Shown here one piece after another: positions 9,161 to 19,848 of a DNA stretch of 64,000 nt; position 1 is the stretch's first letter; every line of letters starts with the position of its first letter. The stretch is from Cladorrhinum sp. PSN259. Its lineage: Eukaryota > Ascomycota > Sordariomycetes > Sordariales > Podosporaceae. The DNA lies in NCBI GenBank assembly GCA_033725935.1, contig MU867093.1, forward strand, positions 1-64,000, in the 5' to 3' direction. The position numbers and the translations under genes were made by a program. The notes under the pieces were generated by a model. The model did no database searches and had not been told where the DNA came from. It worked only from the letters and a program-made list of their open reading frames with translations.

Positions 9161-9728
9161 CCTTTGCTACCCACTTTCATGGACCTCCGCTGAAGTTACG
9201 CGTATACTGACAGTCTCAGCAGTGGGTGGAGTCTGTCCTTGCCTTTCTTCTGGCTTTTTGACTGGTTCGTTGATCTCCTTTGTTTCTTTCTTTTTTTCCC
9301 CCCCGTAAATGTAGTTGGGCTGTTGGCATACAAGTCTGCAACATTTCTTCTGTCTTTGCTGCGCCACTCTACCATCGTCATAGAGCTCGCTCTGTTCGTT
9401 GCTGCAATACACTCCGGCAAATACGGCAAACACAGCACTATATGGGACACACAAATACGGTAATATTTTTCAACAGGTGTGACGTCAAAAGCAAAATCTC
9501 CCACACTGTTGTGTATCTAGCGTTGTATTTCAGGTGTCTGTTGGCCCTTGACAACACCTCGGCAGACGTTGTCTTTACAATTTTCCTTGTTATTCCCTGT
9601 ACTGTTTTAATTATGTAATCTGCGACGACAGAGAATAAATAAAAGCATAGTTTGAGCTCATGATCTTGAAGATTTCTTCCAATACAAGCAAGATAGTGAA
9701 AAGAAATGCAGCTTTGGTAGGTGGCAAA

Positions 9729-10872
9729 ATGTTTACATTACCGTCTCTCCTCCTTTTTTCCCTCGCAGGGAGTAGTGCTGCCCAACAAGCCACATACAAC
9801 TGGACCGAGCTTTCCCAACACCCCAACGACACGCGACAAGTCACTTTCAGACCCTTTCCGTCAGACCCTGACCTCGGTTCGGTAGACTTTACCTGGCGTA
9901 CGTTGTTCTTCCTCCCCACCACCCTAACTATCCATACTGGAATAATAACACCCTCCTGCTTCAGGCGTAAACATAACCGACCTGCCAACCCCAAACCTCG
10001 AGCCCAACTTTCCCATCGACAACAAACCCAAATCCCCCTCCCCAAACAGCCGCAGCCTAGCAATAACCTACGACCTCTCTTTTTCCTCTCCTTCAAACTC
10101 ATCCTCCTCATCCACTTTCTCCAATTCAACCCTCGACGACATAATCACAACGCCCGGCGCCCCCTCCCTCTGCGCCTCCTTCCCCTACACAATCTCCCTC
10201 CTCTCACCAAACATCACCAACCTCTGGCCTGATAATACTCAGAATTCTTCCTGCGCACCAATCCTAGGCTCTTCCTGCGTTTCCGCAATTTTATCCCAAC
10301 AGGGAAAACCAAACCCCCAGAACCCCACCTCATGCGCGGTCTCCCCTGAAGCAGCATCATGGCACGACATCCCCGAGTGCAGGGACACGCTGGGGTACGC
10401 CCACTACGGACAGACAAAACCTAGGAAGGGGTGGTGGGGCGTCATGCAGGGTTTGGGTATCATGGGGTTCAGAGCTGGGCAGAGTTTTAATTGGATCAAT
10501 TACGTTTATGATTCCTCTGAGGGACAAAAAGATTTGTACGATGAGGCGAGGGATATGTTGCAGGTTCTGCTGATTAGGTCTGCGGGTACTAGTGGTGTTA
10601 GGAATGCGACGGATTGGGAGGAGGTTAGGAAGCCGGTTTTGGCTTGTATGAGGGTTAGGACTGGGAGGATTGAGGAGGTGGAAGTGGGAGAGGGGGATGA
10701 GGAGGGTGGCGGTGGCGGTGGTGGTGGCGGTGGCGGTGGTGGTGGTGATAATGCTGATGGCGGCGGGAACAGGAATGATAGAAATGGTGCTGCTGCTGGT
10801 GTCCGTTGGAGTAGCAAGATGATGTGGGAAGTTTTGGTTGTTCAGCTAGTAGTGATGGGATTTGTTTTGTAG
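9729..10872 (+). CDS. Secreted, probably GPI-anchored cell-surface protein
   Basis: Exons 9729-9897 and 9965-10872 join to 358 residues. MFTLPSLLLFSLAGSSAAQQ is a clear signal peptide. The mature part is rich in N-glycosylation sequons (NWT, NDT, NIT, NSS, NST, NAT) and has about seven Cys residues (for example SLCASF, SSCAPILGSSC, TSCAV, PEC), suggesting a disulfide-bonded ectodomain. A run of about 14 Gly (10705-10747 in DNA) precedes a small-residue site (NGAAAG) and a C-terminal hydrophobic tail WEVLVVQLVVMGFVL, as in GPI anchoring. I considered the Mid1 calcium-channel subunit, but the length and Cys pattern do not fit. The family was not recognised. Confidence 0.75.
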
Positions 10873-11527
10873 ATCTCTATTTTTTTTTATATACATATAT
10901 TTTTCTTGAAGTGAAAGAAACTGTAAAGGATTTCATATGGGTGCATGCAACACGATGGGAAAAAGAGAATTACTGACAGGGCTGATTGATGAGAGAAAGT
11001 AAAAAATGGAACTCGTGCCGTTTCTTTCTCTCATACTTGAAGGAGAGGTAATAAGATATGGAAAAAAGTAAAAAGTAACCTTGTGCGAGTTACTAGGTCT
11101 TTCTAACGAAAAGGGGAAAGCAAAAAAAAAAAAAAAAGGAGAGAGAGAAACACAAACAAACAAAAAGCGTTTCTTTTTCTGCAATGTAAGCAACGCTTCG
11201 ACTGCTCCTCGGCACAATAACAATCCCCATATCAGCCACGGGCGCACCAAGTCTCGGCGTATTAACACTAGCCAGGTCCCTCATCCTAATAGGACGATCG
11301 TCAGTATGAGCCCTCGGCCAACCGTGCCTCCTCAAGCTCGGCACAATGGGCTATTTGCCTCGAGAACCACCGCTGCATGATGAGTCTGCTCGCTCAGGCT
11401 CAGGCTTGGGATCAGGCGTAGGAGACGAGGACGTAACCGACATGCCACTGGCAGTTGTCGACGACGAGACGTAGGATCGTGTGATCCTAGTTGGTATAGC
11501 TGAGATAGGCTCAGTCTAGGACTAAGA
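10873..11527. other. Intergenic between convergent genes
   Basis: AT-rich 3' flank of the GPI-protein gene with an A-run at 11122-11137. From 11200 to 11480 GC rises but frames are broken and no gene is recognised; this may be the 3' UTR of the minus-strand gene. Confidence 0.4.
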
Positions 11528-12208
11528 CTAGGACTCTAGCTCGGGTGACGAGCATCGGGAGGGCTGGTAGGATGATTCCGAGTCGGTGTCGGGAATTTCT
11601 ACATGGACGCAGCGTCTTTTGGCTGGTGATGTTGTGTTGGCGGCGACGGGGGAAGCCGGTAGGGAGCGTTCCGTACTCTGTTCTGAATGGTCAGCGGGAT
11701 AGCTGCTGTGAGAATAAATGACGGGATTACCGCGACTTGCCTGTGCTGGAATCACCAACTCCAAATCATCCTCGTCCGTGTCATCCACGGTTTCCGGGGA
11801 GGGTGGGATGTTGGCATCGTCAACATCACTCGGAATAGTGATGATGCTGGCACCGGCTGGTATCCAGACGCGGTTTGGCACGATAGAGACGCCAAATTCC
11901 TTTTCGACATATACACCGCAAACTCGGTAGCCCTTGGAGACAAAAAGCTCCTTGGCAGGGAAAGATTCGCAGACCTCTTGAGCGGTTGACTCGTCGAGGG
12001 AGCTAGTGACAATGTTGCGCAACTCGGATAAAGATCTGGAACTTTCTGAAAATTGTTTGGCAAGTACTTGAGCCATCTCTCTGTAACTGGAGATGACGTG
12101 GCGTTGAATTGCCAGACGCCAATAAGCGATTTGGTCCCTGGAATGCTTCTTCGCAAGGAGTCGAGACCCCTTGGCAATCTTGGAGATTCTCCGGTCATGG
12201 TGTTGCAT
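11528..12208 (-). CDS. Hypothetical protein, 226 aa
   Basis: A single-exon frame. I start at the ATG at 12208 (MQHHDRRISKIAKG); the upstream in-frame part (to 12310) is a pyrimidine-rich leader that would give an implausible Phe/Leu-rich N-terminus. The first 130 residues are basic and helical (SRDQIAYWRLAIQRHV, SYREMAQVLAKQF), with a small Val/Gly-rich module (SKGYRVCGVYVEKEFGVSIVPN). The last 100 are acidic, Ser/Pro-rich and probably disordered, ending in SSPELES with a PAKRRCVHVEI basic patch that might be nuclear targeting. No known domain was recognised. Confidence 0.55.
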   Translation of the reverse strand: MQHHDRRISKIAKGSRLLAKKHSRDQIAYWRLAIQRHVISSYREMAQVLAKQFSESSRSLSELRNIVTSSLDESTAQEVCESFPAKELFVSKGYRVCGVYVEKEFGVSIVPNRVWIPAGASIITIPSDVDDANIPPSPETVDDTDEDDLELVIPAQASRGNPVIYSHSSYPADHSEQSTERSLPASPVAANTTSPAKRRCVHVEIPDTDSESSYQPSRCSSPELES

Positions 12209-14800
12209 GTTGGCCGGGTGGGAAAAGGGGGTTGAGATGTAAATAAAATAATTTAAATAGGAGAAGAAAAAAGGAAGAGAAAGCAGAGAAGTAAACAGAA
12301 GAGGCAACACAGTACTTATATGCCATCAGTTGGAAGGGTTATAATCCTCTTTGTGGCAAAATCTCATGTGTGAGAAGTACTATGAAGTACCCTTGCCCCT
12401 GGATGGGCGGCGCCGCCACCCGTCAACGAAACAATTTCTGCCAATCAGCCTTGGGAAAATGGCTTATGCCTCCAGAAGAGGAATAAAAATCTGTAGACAC
12501 CACGATATAAACATCACGGATGACTCATATTTTTTTGACGCCTTAAGCGGGCGGCCGCAAATAATGAAACCTTGGAATTCCAGCATCAGCTCTGTTTCCA
12601 CAAGCGGCAGGCCTCCGATGCTGAATGACATAATAGAAGAAACTTGCCTCACGAGTCAAGAAGATTGCCTTCGAGTCCAGGCTGCATTTAAATAAGAAAC
12701 TAGATTACGTCGATGCGCAAACTGGTGATTGACCCCGGCGATTACTTCGCATCAATAGGTGTTTTGCCAATTCAGGGAAACAGAACGAGGCAGCTCTCAG
12801 TTCTCAGAACCCCTCCCTCCCGGAAATCTCAATCCTGTTCCCCGCGCAGAGAAATAGTCTTTAAGACATCCTCACATTCCCCTGCATTGGATGTTACATT
12901 TACTGTTTCACACTGTCCGTTGTTAAATTTTCACAAGTAGACAAACTACTAACTAGTAAAAGGTATACTGTCTCAATCACGCCATTCTCCATGATCCGAG
13001 ATGTAGCTACTTAAATTTATTCACGTTTGGTACTTTTGCGTTCCCAATTCGTCCCAATTGGCCACCTCTTATGCCACATAAGATAGCACTGTGCTGGATG
13101 CATGGAATTTTCATGGGTTAATATATCAATATATCAATATTTCTATATCTGAAACAAATAGTTTACTCTCTTTTCCCTGTTTTTTGTAGAAACAAGATTG
13201 TTCAAATGCTTCTCATAGGTTCACAGCGAAAATGATCGAGTCATCCCCCTCAACTCGCTACCTGTAATTAGGCAGCACTCGGCAACCCCGAATACAAGCA
13301 GGTATAAATTCCCGCTCCTATCTCTTCAGTGCATTCCTTCTGCGCTCCAAATTTCACATACTAGATCACTTTTCAAGCAAGCTGAGACTTGACTGCAGAT
13401 CGGAATTAAATTGACAGCAGGAACCACATATACAAAGCGACTGAAACAAATCGCATAAAGCTTACCGGCATACGGACGTGAAGAAGTAACCATGTTACTG
13501 AAGAACTTATTCGTTCGATATGAACCACGTTTTCAGAACGGAATCCTTCCGCCCCAAGCCGAAGGAAAAGAAAAAAAAAGAATGAAAAAGAAGAAGAAAA
13601 AATACATAAACGAAGAAATAGTTGAATATATACAAAAGCATATATCTGTACAGCTACGTCAATAAGGCCGTGGAAGGGTGGAGATTTAAACACACAAATA
13701 CCGTCTGTCATTAAACAGGGGTATATCAAGAGAGAAAGGTGTTGTTCAAACTCCTTCCCCTATCATTGACTCACTCACTAATAAACTATACAGCCAGCCC
13801 CACACATTAGTTTCCACGCCACTCACAAACAGATGCCCATTTATTTGACAGGTAAACAGAGCCAGCATGCAAGGGTATGTTCATAATATTCGACATCGTG
13901 CTCATATATCATCCTCTCAGGTACTATATACATGTATATGTCTCATCATGCTTTCCGCCCCAGTCGAGTGTGTTGTGTCTTTACAATGGCGCGAGCACTT
14001 CGACTTGGTTATGGGGAATGTTGCTTGTTGCAAAATGATTATTGGCCTTGATGCTCTTATAACATCTCCATAGCTGGAGGCTTTCTGCAATAATACCACA
14101 CTCGCACTCGCACTCGCACTCACTGACACTGGCTGGCGACCTCCACCTGCTTCCTCTTGCCTTGCCCTGCCAGAAAGTAAAATCGTCGACTTGGAGAGTT
14201 TTACACTTGGTGCCGTGCCTTGACAGTGGCCGACGAAGTTTAACCTTCTCAGACCAAAGTCACCAGAAAAAGGACAGTCGAAAACTCCACAACGGAAGAG
14301 ACTCGACCTATTTCAAGGCACAACGAAAGATCTTATAGACCATGTAATTTCTCAGTGTAATTCCACTTCTTGCGCTTCATTCTGAATCAAAAGGTAGTGG
14401 GAAACACGAAGGAATGAGGTTGTGGGAGGAAAAAAAAAAAAAAAAGGAAAAAAGACCGTCCTAGAATTAGGGTTATGTGTGGGGAAGCATGTGGAAAAAG
14501 AGGCTTCATTCGAACTTTACTGTCCCAAGCCCCCATTGACTCGAAACCCTATCGTCTGACTTCTTTAGTCGGTCTATTTGACACAATCAATTTCGAAAAT
14601 ACATTTCCAAAACTTTGCACTGTTGCCGACTTTTGGTTCCTATTGAGCGGTCTCGGAAGACAACAACCTGATTATATTGAGACGAATCTGGGCAGTCACA
14701 ATTGCCATTCCCGTTCGTAATCCTAAGCTACGGTAAGCGTGGCTAGTTTGCCCTGAGCTAGGGCAAGGCGGTGGAGGGAAAGCATAGAGTTTTGTTATCG
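12209..14800. other. 2.6-kb gene-free stretch
   Basis: No frame with coding character was found on either strand. A TATAAATT at 13302-13309 is followed by a CT-rich stretch as in fungal core promoters, but no reading frame follows. A CTCGCA hexamer array occupies 14099-14120 and an A-run 14432-14446. Confidence 0.45.
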
Positions 14801-15087
14801 ACCCACCTCCTTCCCGTTTTCCCTCTTAAACAGGTTCTGGCCTCAGCCCGCCAACTCCCATTTCTTCTCCCTTCCCAGCTTGCTCCCACTTCTTTTCCCC
14901 GACACCACCATCAACTAGTTCCATCGCGCCCAGAGATAAAAGGGTAAGTTTAGAACATGTTCTGTGCGAGCCAGGATCAACCTGCTAACAAGCCAAGTGT
15001 CATTATAGAGTTCGACCACACCAAACCATTTATTCGCGTCGAATTTCAAGGGAATAAGAGTATCTTCTGGGACCCCTTGGCCGACCT

Positions 15088-15159
15088 CGAAACCCCTACC
15101 GCGTCCTAAGCCTTAGCCTCTAGCGAAACCCCTACCGCGTCCCAAGCCTCAGCCGAAAC
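15088..15159 (+). repeat. Two 36-bp tandem repeats inside the HNH relic
   Basis: Two copies (15088-15123 and 15124-15159) begin CGAAACCCCTACCGCGTCC. They encode ETPTASQA(L/S)A-type Thr/Ser-rich repeats in the relic's frame, the first copy carrying TAA where the second has CAA (Gln). The second copy degrades over its last few bases. Confidence 0.75.
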
Positions 15160-16021
15160 CTTAAGCACGCTATAAGTATACGACTCTTCTCAGTACTCCT
15201 CCCTACCATGTACCCCAGATCCAGATACATTTCTAAATTCGGATGAAGAGTTGAGGGCAAGGTTCTTAGAATTTGTTAAGTCTTAAATCCGAATTATTAC
15301 TGGGATAACTAACTCCTAAGATAACGTTAAAGATTTCATGGAGGGAGCTTGCAAGGCAGCGTACCTCCACGGATTATTAGCAGCTCTCTATGACCTAATA
15401 TCCGACCTTATAGTTACCAGCATCACGGATTTCAGAACCTGGTTGAGCCTTCAGAGACGTAAGCCTAATGACCTCGACCTCGAGTATGGTTTTCGAAAAC
15501 TGTGTAAGCAGTATGTTCGCGACATTTCGGAATTGTCAATTCTGTGGAATGAGAAGAAAAAATCCGGTGTTGCCCCTGCTGGCGGTGTTACTATTGTTAA
15601 ATAGGATACCGACACTGGTAGAGAGGAGTCTAGCGGCCCCCCAAAGCCAAAGCGGCGTAAAGTTATACCCGCAAGACCATCAGGCTCTCGGAACGCTCTA
15701 TCGTCTAAGAGTCGTGCCGTTAAGGAGATAAATGTATAAAAGAATATCCTAAAGTCATATAAGGGCGCATGCGTCCTTACTGGTGGCATTTACTAAGTAG
15801 AAGGGGCTTATATTATTGATCCCAGAGCTATTGATAAACCAGACTAATATAAGGATACAATCACTATCTAGGACGCGTTGAAGAAGTTCTGGCCTCTTGA
15901 GACAATTCGTTCTCTTGTTGTTAGGGAGGAGCAATTACGTAATAAAAGGAATTACCTATACAGGTCGGGATATCCAGCATACGTAAAAAAACTTAGGAGT
16001 ACATTAGCATAAGCCGGACAG

Positions 16022-16315
16022 GCGTAGAAAGGAGTTAAGAATACATGAATAAAAGATAAAAAGGGATAAAAACGAATTAGGAATGCATTAACAGAAGTCG
16101 AAAAGGCGTAAAAAGAAATCAGGAATGCATAAATAAAAGCTGAACAGATATAATAGGAGGCTAGAAATACATCAACAGAAGCCAAAAAGGCATAGAAAGG
16201 ACTTAAGAATGCATTAAGAGAAGCTGAACAGGCGTAGAAAGCAGTCAATAATGCATTAACAGAAACCGAAGAGGCGTAGAAAGGAGTCAGAAATGCATTA
16301 ACAGAAGCTAAATAG
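16022..16315 (+). repeat. Seven 42-bp minisatellite units encoding a coiled coil
   Basis: Units follow the consensus GCG TAG AAA GGA GTC AGG and onward (14 codons, consensus A-[stop/Q]-K-G-V-R-N-A-L-T-E-A-E-Q), two heptads each. The second codon is TAG or TAA in every unit. Shorter arrays of the same unit (about two and one) lie inside the TIR elements at 19849 and 44591 in the opposite orientation. Confidence 0.85.
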
Positions 16316-16487
16316 GAGTATAAACAAGTGAAATAGACATAGGAAAGTGTGAATTGGGCGTGTACCGCGTTAACAAACGTTGAGGCAATAGATTGTATAT
16401 ATGCACTCTCTGGTTAGACAATACCCATGATCCTGGCTGTCATAGGGCCGTGGGCGGCTGTATCCATAAGCTGAGGGTGTGCGCATG

Positions 16488-16778
16488 CTAACTCCCTTGC
16501 CGTTCCTCGCCATCCTTTTTCATGTCCCGGTGGCGAGAATACCGCGCCTTTTCAGCTTGCCGCTCAGCCAGTTCGCTGGCCTGCTCTTGAAGGCGCATGT
16601 ACGAATACTCCAAGATAGCACGTCGCCATTGTTCAGCTTCCTCGGTGCTGATGAGGCTTTCATCTAGGGCAGCGTCGATTAGCATCTCCCAGGTTCCAGG
16701 CATCCGTATGTCTGGGGCCGGACCAGTAAAACCGCCTGGTGGCTGCGTTTCCGCGTCGAAAGTCCACAATGCTCCCAT
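16488..16778 (-). CDS. Hypothetical small protein or gene 3' end (partial)
   Basis: A 96-residue frame starting MGALWTFDAETQPPGGF, with a well-behaved amphipathic C-terminal half (EEAEQWRRAILEYSYMRLQE) and normal third-position GC, unlike the surrounding AT-rich DNA. It may be a complete small gene or the last exon of a gene whose 5' part is lost; I could not find convincing upstream exons to 17.1 kb. No family recognised. Confidence 0.35.
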   Translation of the reverse strand: MGALWTFDAETQPPGGFTGPAPDIRMPGTWEMLIDAALDESLISTEEAEQWRRAILEYSYMRLQEQASELAERQAEKARYSRHRDMKKDGEERQGS

Positions 16779-17130
16779 TATTGTTGTGGTCCCATGACCC
16801 TCGAATAAGGCCGCCTTTAGTGGTGATATCTTTCAGCCAGATTACCTGGAGATATAATCGGTGGCTCGGGTCTGTCGGGTGTTTGTCCCAAAATCGATGT
16901 GCATCGACCCTCAGAGGGATTATGTTCCGTAATATGCTTTTATTTGCAATTTTCTAATGACCTTTTGGTTTGCATTTTCTTTTTTTAATATTCGGCAGTA
17001 TGCCTTCCAAAATCGGAGGACATTTTCCCAGGAACTTGACACTTTGGATGCAGTGGAAACCCTATACTCGCTGTAGTCATATCTAATCAAGGTATGCTGC
17101 AGTGAATTCTACCTCATTATCAAGATTGTG

Positions 17131-17149
17131 CAGCAGCAGCAGCAGCAGC
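17131..17149. repeat. CAG trinucleotide microsatellite
   Basis: Six CAG units follow GTG in non-coding DNA. GAATTCTA occurs on both sides (17105 and 17150), a small direct repeat flanking the array. Confidence 0.8.
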
Positions 17150-17434
17150 GAATTCTATCATCGCTGCTGCGCGTCTTTTTTATTACAGCCAAACTTTCCC
17201 TCCCAGTTTTTGCCCATAAAATACTAACCTTCCCAGATTTTTTTCCCCACACTCCTCTCTTCTACATACTCAATGTCGACGGCCGACTTGTCGTCTACGT
17301 TAAGCTTCACTTCACTTCGCGACAAACTTGAGCTTGAATCCTCTCTCTCTGCACAGCTCTGAACAACAGCATACCCACGTGGAGAAGACCAGTTACCTTG
17401 CGTTTTATTTGCACATATCTACCGCAATCATACA

Positions 17435-17976
17435 ATGTCACCCTCCACCGTTCCTATCAACACCCGCGCCGGGGTAGGGGCCGCGGCCGCCCAAGTCGAG
17501 ACACCAAAATCGGTCCTCTTCACCAAGATGCGCGACCTCGAAGAGCACATCGCCTCGGAGGTCACCGAGCTCTAGGCTCATCGCTTCCAGCTTGGCCCAA
17601 AGGCGGTCCTGACTCGAGTGGAGGAGATCTACCAGAACTATCGCGACTAGAGGTTTGAGATTCGTAAGCTTCTTTTTATCTTTGCCAAATTATATTTTCC
17701 GTTCCCTCAGACATGTAACTAAATAGTTATCTATAAAAAACTTAGTCAAAAAGCTCGAAGCCAAGTTCACCTTGACGTATGCAGAAGATGCCGTCGAGGA
17801 GCTCAACGTGCTCAACTGGGAGCCCAAGGCGGTGGTTGATGTCATGCGACAGATGGTTTGAGAAGGAGTGGAAGGGGTTTGTGGAGAAGAAGAAGAAGAA
17901 GGGTGGTGAATCCGAATGCTTGCGCGATGATGAGGCTACGTTGTGGATGGTTTTTGGGGCGGATGATAAGAAATAG
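17435..17976 (+). pseudogene. Broken small gene (two TAG codons and a frameshift)
   Basis: The reading frame starts MSPSTVPINTRAG at 17435 and continues as a helical protein (LFTKMRDLEEHIASEVTEL). It meets TAG at 17573-17575 and 17648-17650, each fitting a former CAG. An intron at 17664-17745 is plausible and leads to KLEAKFTLTYAEDAVEELNV. At a TTT run (17857-17859) the frame shifts by one base; the shifted frame continues EKEWKGFVEKKKKK to a stop at 17976. Domain-level identity is unknown. The clean continuation of coding character across three lesions marks a recent pseudogene rather than a random frame. Confidence 0.6.
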
Positions 17977-18286
17977 AAAGGTGGGCGGAAACAAAAAAAT
18001 GTGTGGAGGTTCGGATCATGGAAGGTCGAAAAAGCAGACGGTTGACTTTCGTCACCTTCAAGACGCTCATCACTGGTATGGATGGTATTAGTCAGATGAC
18101 AGCAACACCCAGGATCTATTCCGCACATACCTGAAATCAATCGTCGCCGAGTGTATTATGATTCAACACCAACTTGCCACTTGGCACTGGTCAACTACAT
18201 GTACCGCTCATTTCAACACCGCTCGCGACGACTCGATATTGCCAAGTCCATTCGATCCAGGAATCTGAGGGATTGTGGTATAAGTT
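17977..18286. other. Intergenic, no gene seen
   Basis: The stretch between the broken gene and the hairpin-ended repeat holds no coding or RNA signal that I can support. Confidence 0.4.
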
Positions 18287-18489
18287 AGAGCGTTATCGGG
18301 CATAACCGGAAGAAAAAAAAAAACCCCCCAAACAATTATTATACAATTATACACACTTTATACATGGCTCGATTGATAAGGCACGACTCGGTCGCAGGCG
18401 CCACGACAACGCCCACAACCAAGATCTCGCGATACCTTCAACTGTCGCCAGATGTGGTGATAAGGCCAGCTGCCAGGGCATTCGCCCTG
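18287..18489 (+). mobile_element. About 200-bp hairpin-ended repeat, copy A
   Basis: It starts AGAGCGTTATCGGGCATAAC, a GTTAT-CGGGC-ATAAC hairpin, and ends CAGGGCATTCGCCCTG, a second hairpin. Copy B at 35603-35802 matches over almost the full length, except in the A-rich tract after the first hairpin. No coding capacity. It resembles a small non-autonomous element, but I cannot assign it to a superfamily. Confidence 0.75.
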
Positions 18490-18637
18490 GGCGCACATAA
18501 TTAAGAACCACATTAGGCAACCTTCGAAATCCATCTTCCACTATAAATTCATGTTCTGCCCACTTGTAGGACCCTTGTATTCTGTGCCCTTGACACTCGC
18601 CATCCATCAGAACCACCGGAATTGGTGCACTCCAAAA

Positions 18638-19846
18638 ATGGCCACACTGGCCTTGACCATCCAGTCCTAGCGTCGACCCCCTAAGCCGCTTTTCGAATTA
18701 ATCTCTCGAGACGATATCTGCTTTCGCCATCCTGGTTATGCCAATCACAGCCTTCTCCTAACTCTTCCTCGCGTCGATAGTGCAGCATCGATTCCTACCT
18801 ACGGCGTATATCATAGAACAGCCCTGCTGGCATGCCAGATTATCGCCGGGAATGCTTTTACCAACAGCTATCTCTCTCTCGATGAGGCGGGTCAGCAGCA
18901 AGTCCAGGTACCGCTTGATGGTGTCTTGACAGAGGATGAGTACTACTTCATCGTTGAAGGCTTTGGTAAAAACTCCCCTCCCCTCTCCGTAGCTTTCGCT
19001 AACCTTTCAGCGCTTTACCCTATCGTCCCTAGTTTCCAAGACTGGGAGTTCCCCCGCGGCCGTATCCCTGATTGGTGGCCTTCAGTCAACTCCAGTCCTA
19101 CCGTCGCCAGCTGCAGCATTACCAACGCTGGCTATGCTGTGGAGCAAGCCCATCTGGTACCGAAAGAGGAAAGAGTCTGGTATAGGGAGAATGAAATGCA
19201 GGTCTATGGGGTGGGACTGCCTGATATCGACAACGAAGCGAATCTTCTCCCTCTTAGGAAGGACATACACTACGCGTTTGACGCTCGGTGGTTCGTCATT
19301 GTTCCAAAGATGGTCACCACAGATTCTTCCCCTCAAGCCTCTTATCAATATGTCACACATATTATCTCAGTGTCGGCGGCGGAATTATGGCCCACATATC
19401 ATAACACTATCGTCGAGTCCATCCATTCCAGGTCTCGAGCTTACCTCTTCGCCCGTTTCGCTTGGGCTATTCTTCTCCGGGTCAAGCTCTTCGTCATCGC
19501 GGGCGAGCCTCGTCACGTCATTCGAGTCGCTAGAACCCCAGCTGGCAGGAAGGAGTACAAGACTGAGCATTGCAGTGGGGCAGAACTCGAGAACGCATAC
19601 GGCGGCGGGGGGTCAAGGGCGGCAACCCCACTGTATACCGACCAAGATGGCTTTTCAGAGTTATCTGGGGACAGCGACACTGACATGAGCGACATGGACG
19701 TTAGGGGCACAACGGGTGACTGGATAGAATGGGGAAGAAACAGAAGACAGGAGTCGTTAGATGAGACTGCTCCTAATGTCATGCCACCGCAGCAGCTGTC
19801 CGAGGCAACCGTCCCTGCTACGAAAGTACTGGCACCTACAATCTAA
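18638..19846 (+). CDS. HNH_2-type nuclease protein with in-frame TAG at codon 11
   Basis: From ATG 18638 one frame runs to TAA 19844-19846 (402 codons) with a single TAG at 18668-18670. No ATG occurs soon after the TAG, so the annotated start is needed and this allele may be a pseudogene. The protein follows the expanded ascomycete HNH_2 layout: an N-terminal part (SRDDICFRHPGYANHSLLLT, then a YGVYHRTALLACQII segment), the HNH core CSITNAGYAVEQAHLVPKEE with downstream NEANLLPLRKDIHYAFDARW, then a helical tail and an acidic C-terminus. Catalytic His of EQAHLVP, Asn of NEANLL and His of DIHYAFD are present. The function of this family in fungi is unknown. The stop codon directly abuts the TIR element. 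Confidence 0.7.
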
Positions 19847-19848
19847 TA

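Larger units (their letters stand above)
8700..9655 (+). ncRNA. Spliced non-coding snoRNA host gene 2
   Basis: Splice signals define exon ends at 8783, an exon 8995-9039 and an exon starting at 9220; AATAAA is at 9634-9639. Both introns hold one box C/D snoRNA and end in branch-plus-acceptor strings (CTGAC...CCACAG, CTGAC...TCTCAG). The exons show no convincing frame. The layout matches host gene 1, so this is probably a paralogue or a separated part of the same cluster, the intervening 6 kb holding the NLR pair. The transcript start is not visible. Its 3' end lies close to the next gene's ATG at 9729. Confidence 0.6.
14880..16489 (+). pseudogene. Nonsense-mutated (RIP-like) relic of an HNH/coiled-coil gene
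   Basis: A probable intron 14944-15007 (GTAAGT donor, CTGCTAAC branch, TATAG acceptor) is followed by one frame that holds for about 1.4 kb while being cut by roughly two dozen stops, nearly all TAA or TAG and almost no TGA, with no frameshift. Reading stops as Gln gives a Thr/Ser-rich repeat, a helical domain (MEGACKAAYLHGLLAALYDL), a basic patch KPKRRK, an HNH-like core CVLTGG...VEGAYIIDPRAID, then seven 14-residue coiled-coil units. The pattern fits C-to-T change at CpA, as in RIP. The original role is unknown; HNH_2-type nuclease is my best guess. The 3' end reaches near 16489. Confidence 0.7.

Noticed and set aside
10506..10817. Proline-rich minus-strand frame
   Set aside because: Antisense of the poly-Gly tract of the GPI-anchored protein gene.
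9729..10872. Mid1-type stretch-activated calcium channel subunit
   Set aside because: The protein is too short and lacks the Cys-rich C-terminal arrangement of Mid1; kept as an unnamed GPI-anchored protein.
15952..16248. 98-residue Phe/Ala-rich minus-strand frame
   Set aside because: Antisense of the 42-bp minisatellite; the plus strand carries the original coiled-coil frame.
14880..16489. Alternative genetic code with UAG/UAA as Gln
   Set aside because: All conserved genes in the window use TAA/TAG/TGA normally as terminators and contain no in-frame TAG; RIP-like decay is simpler.
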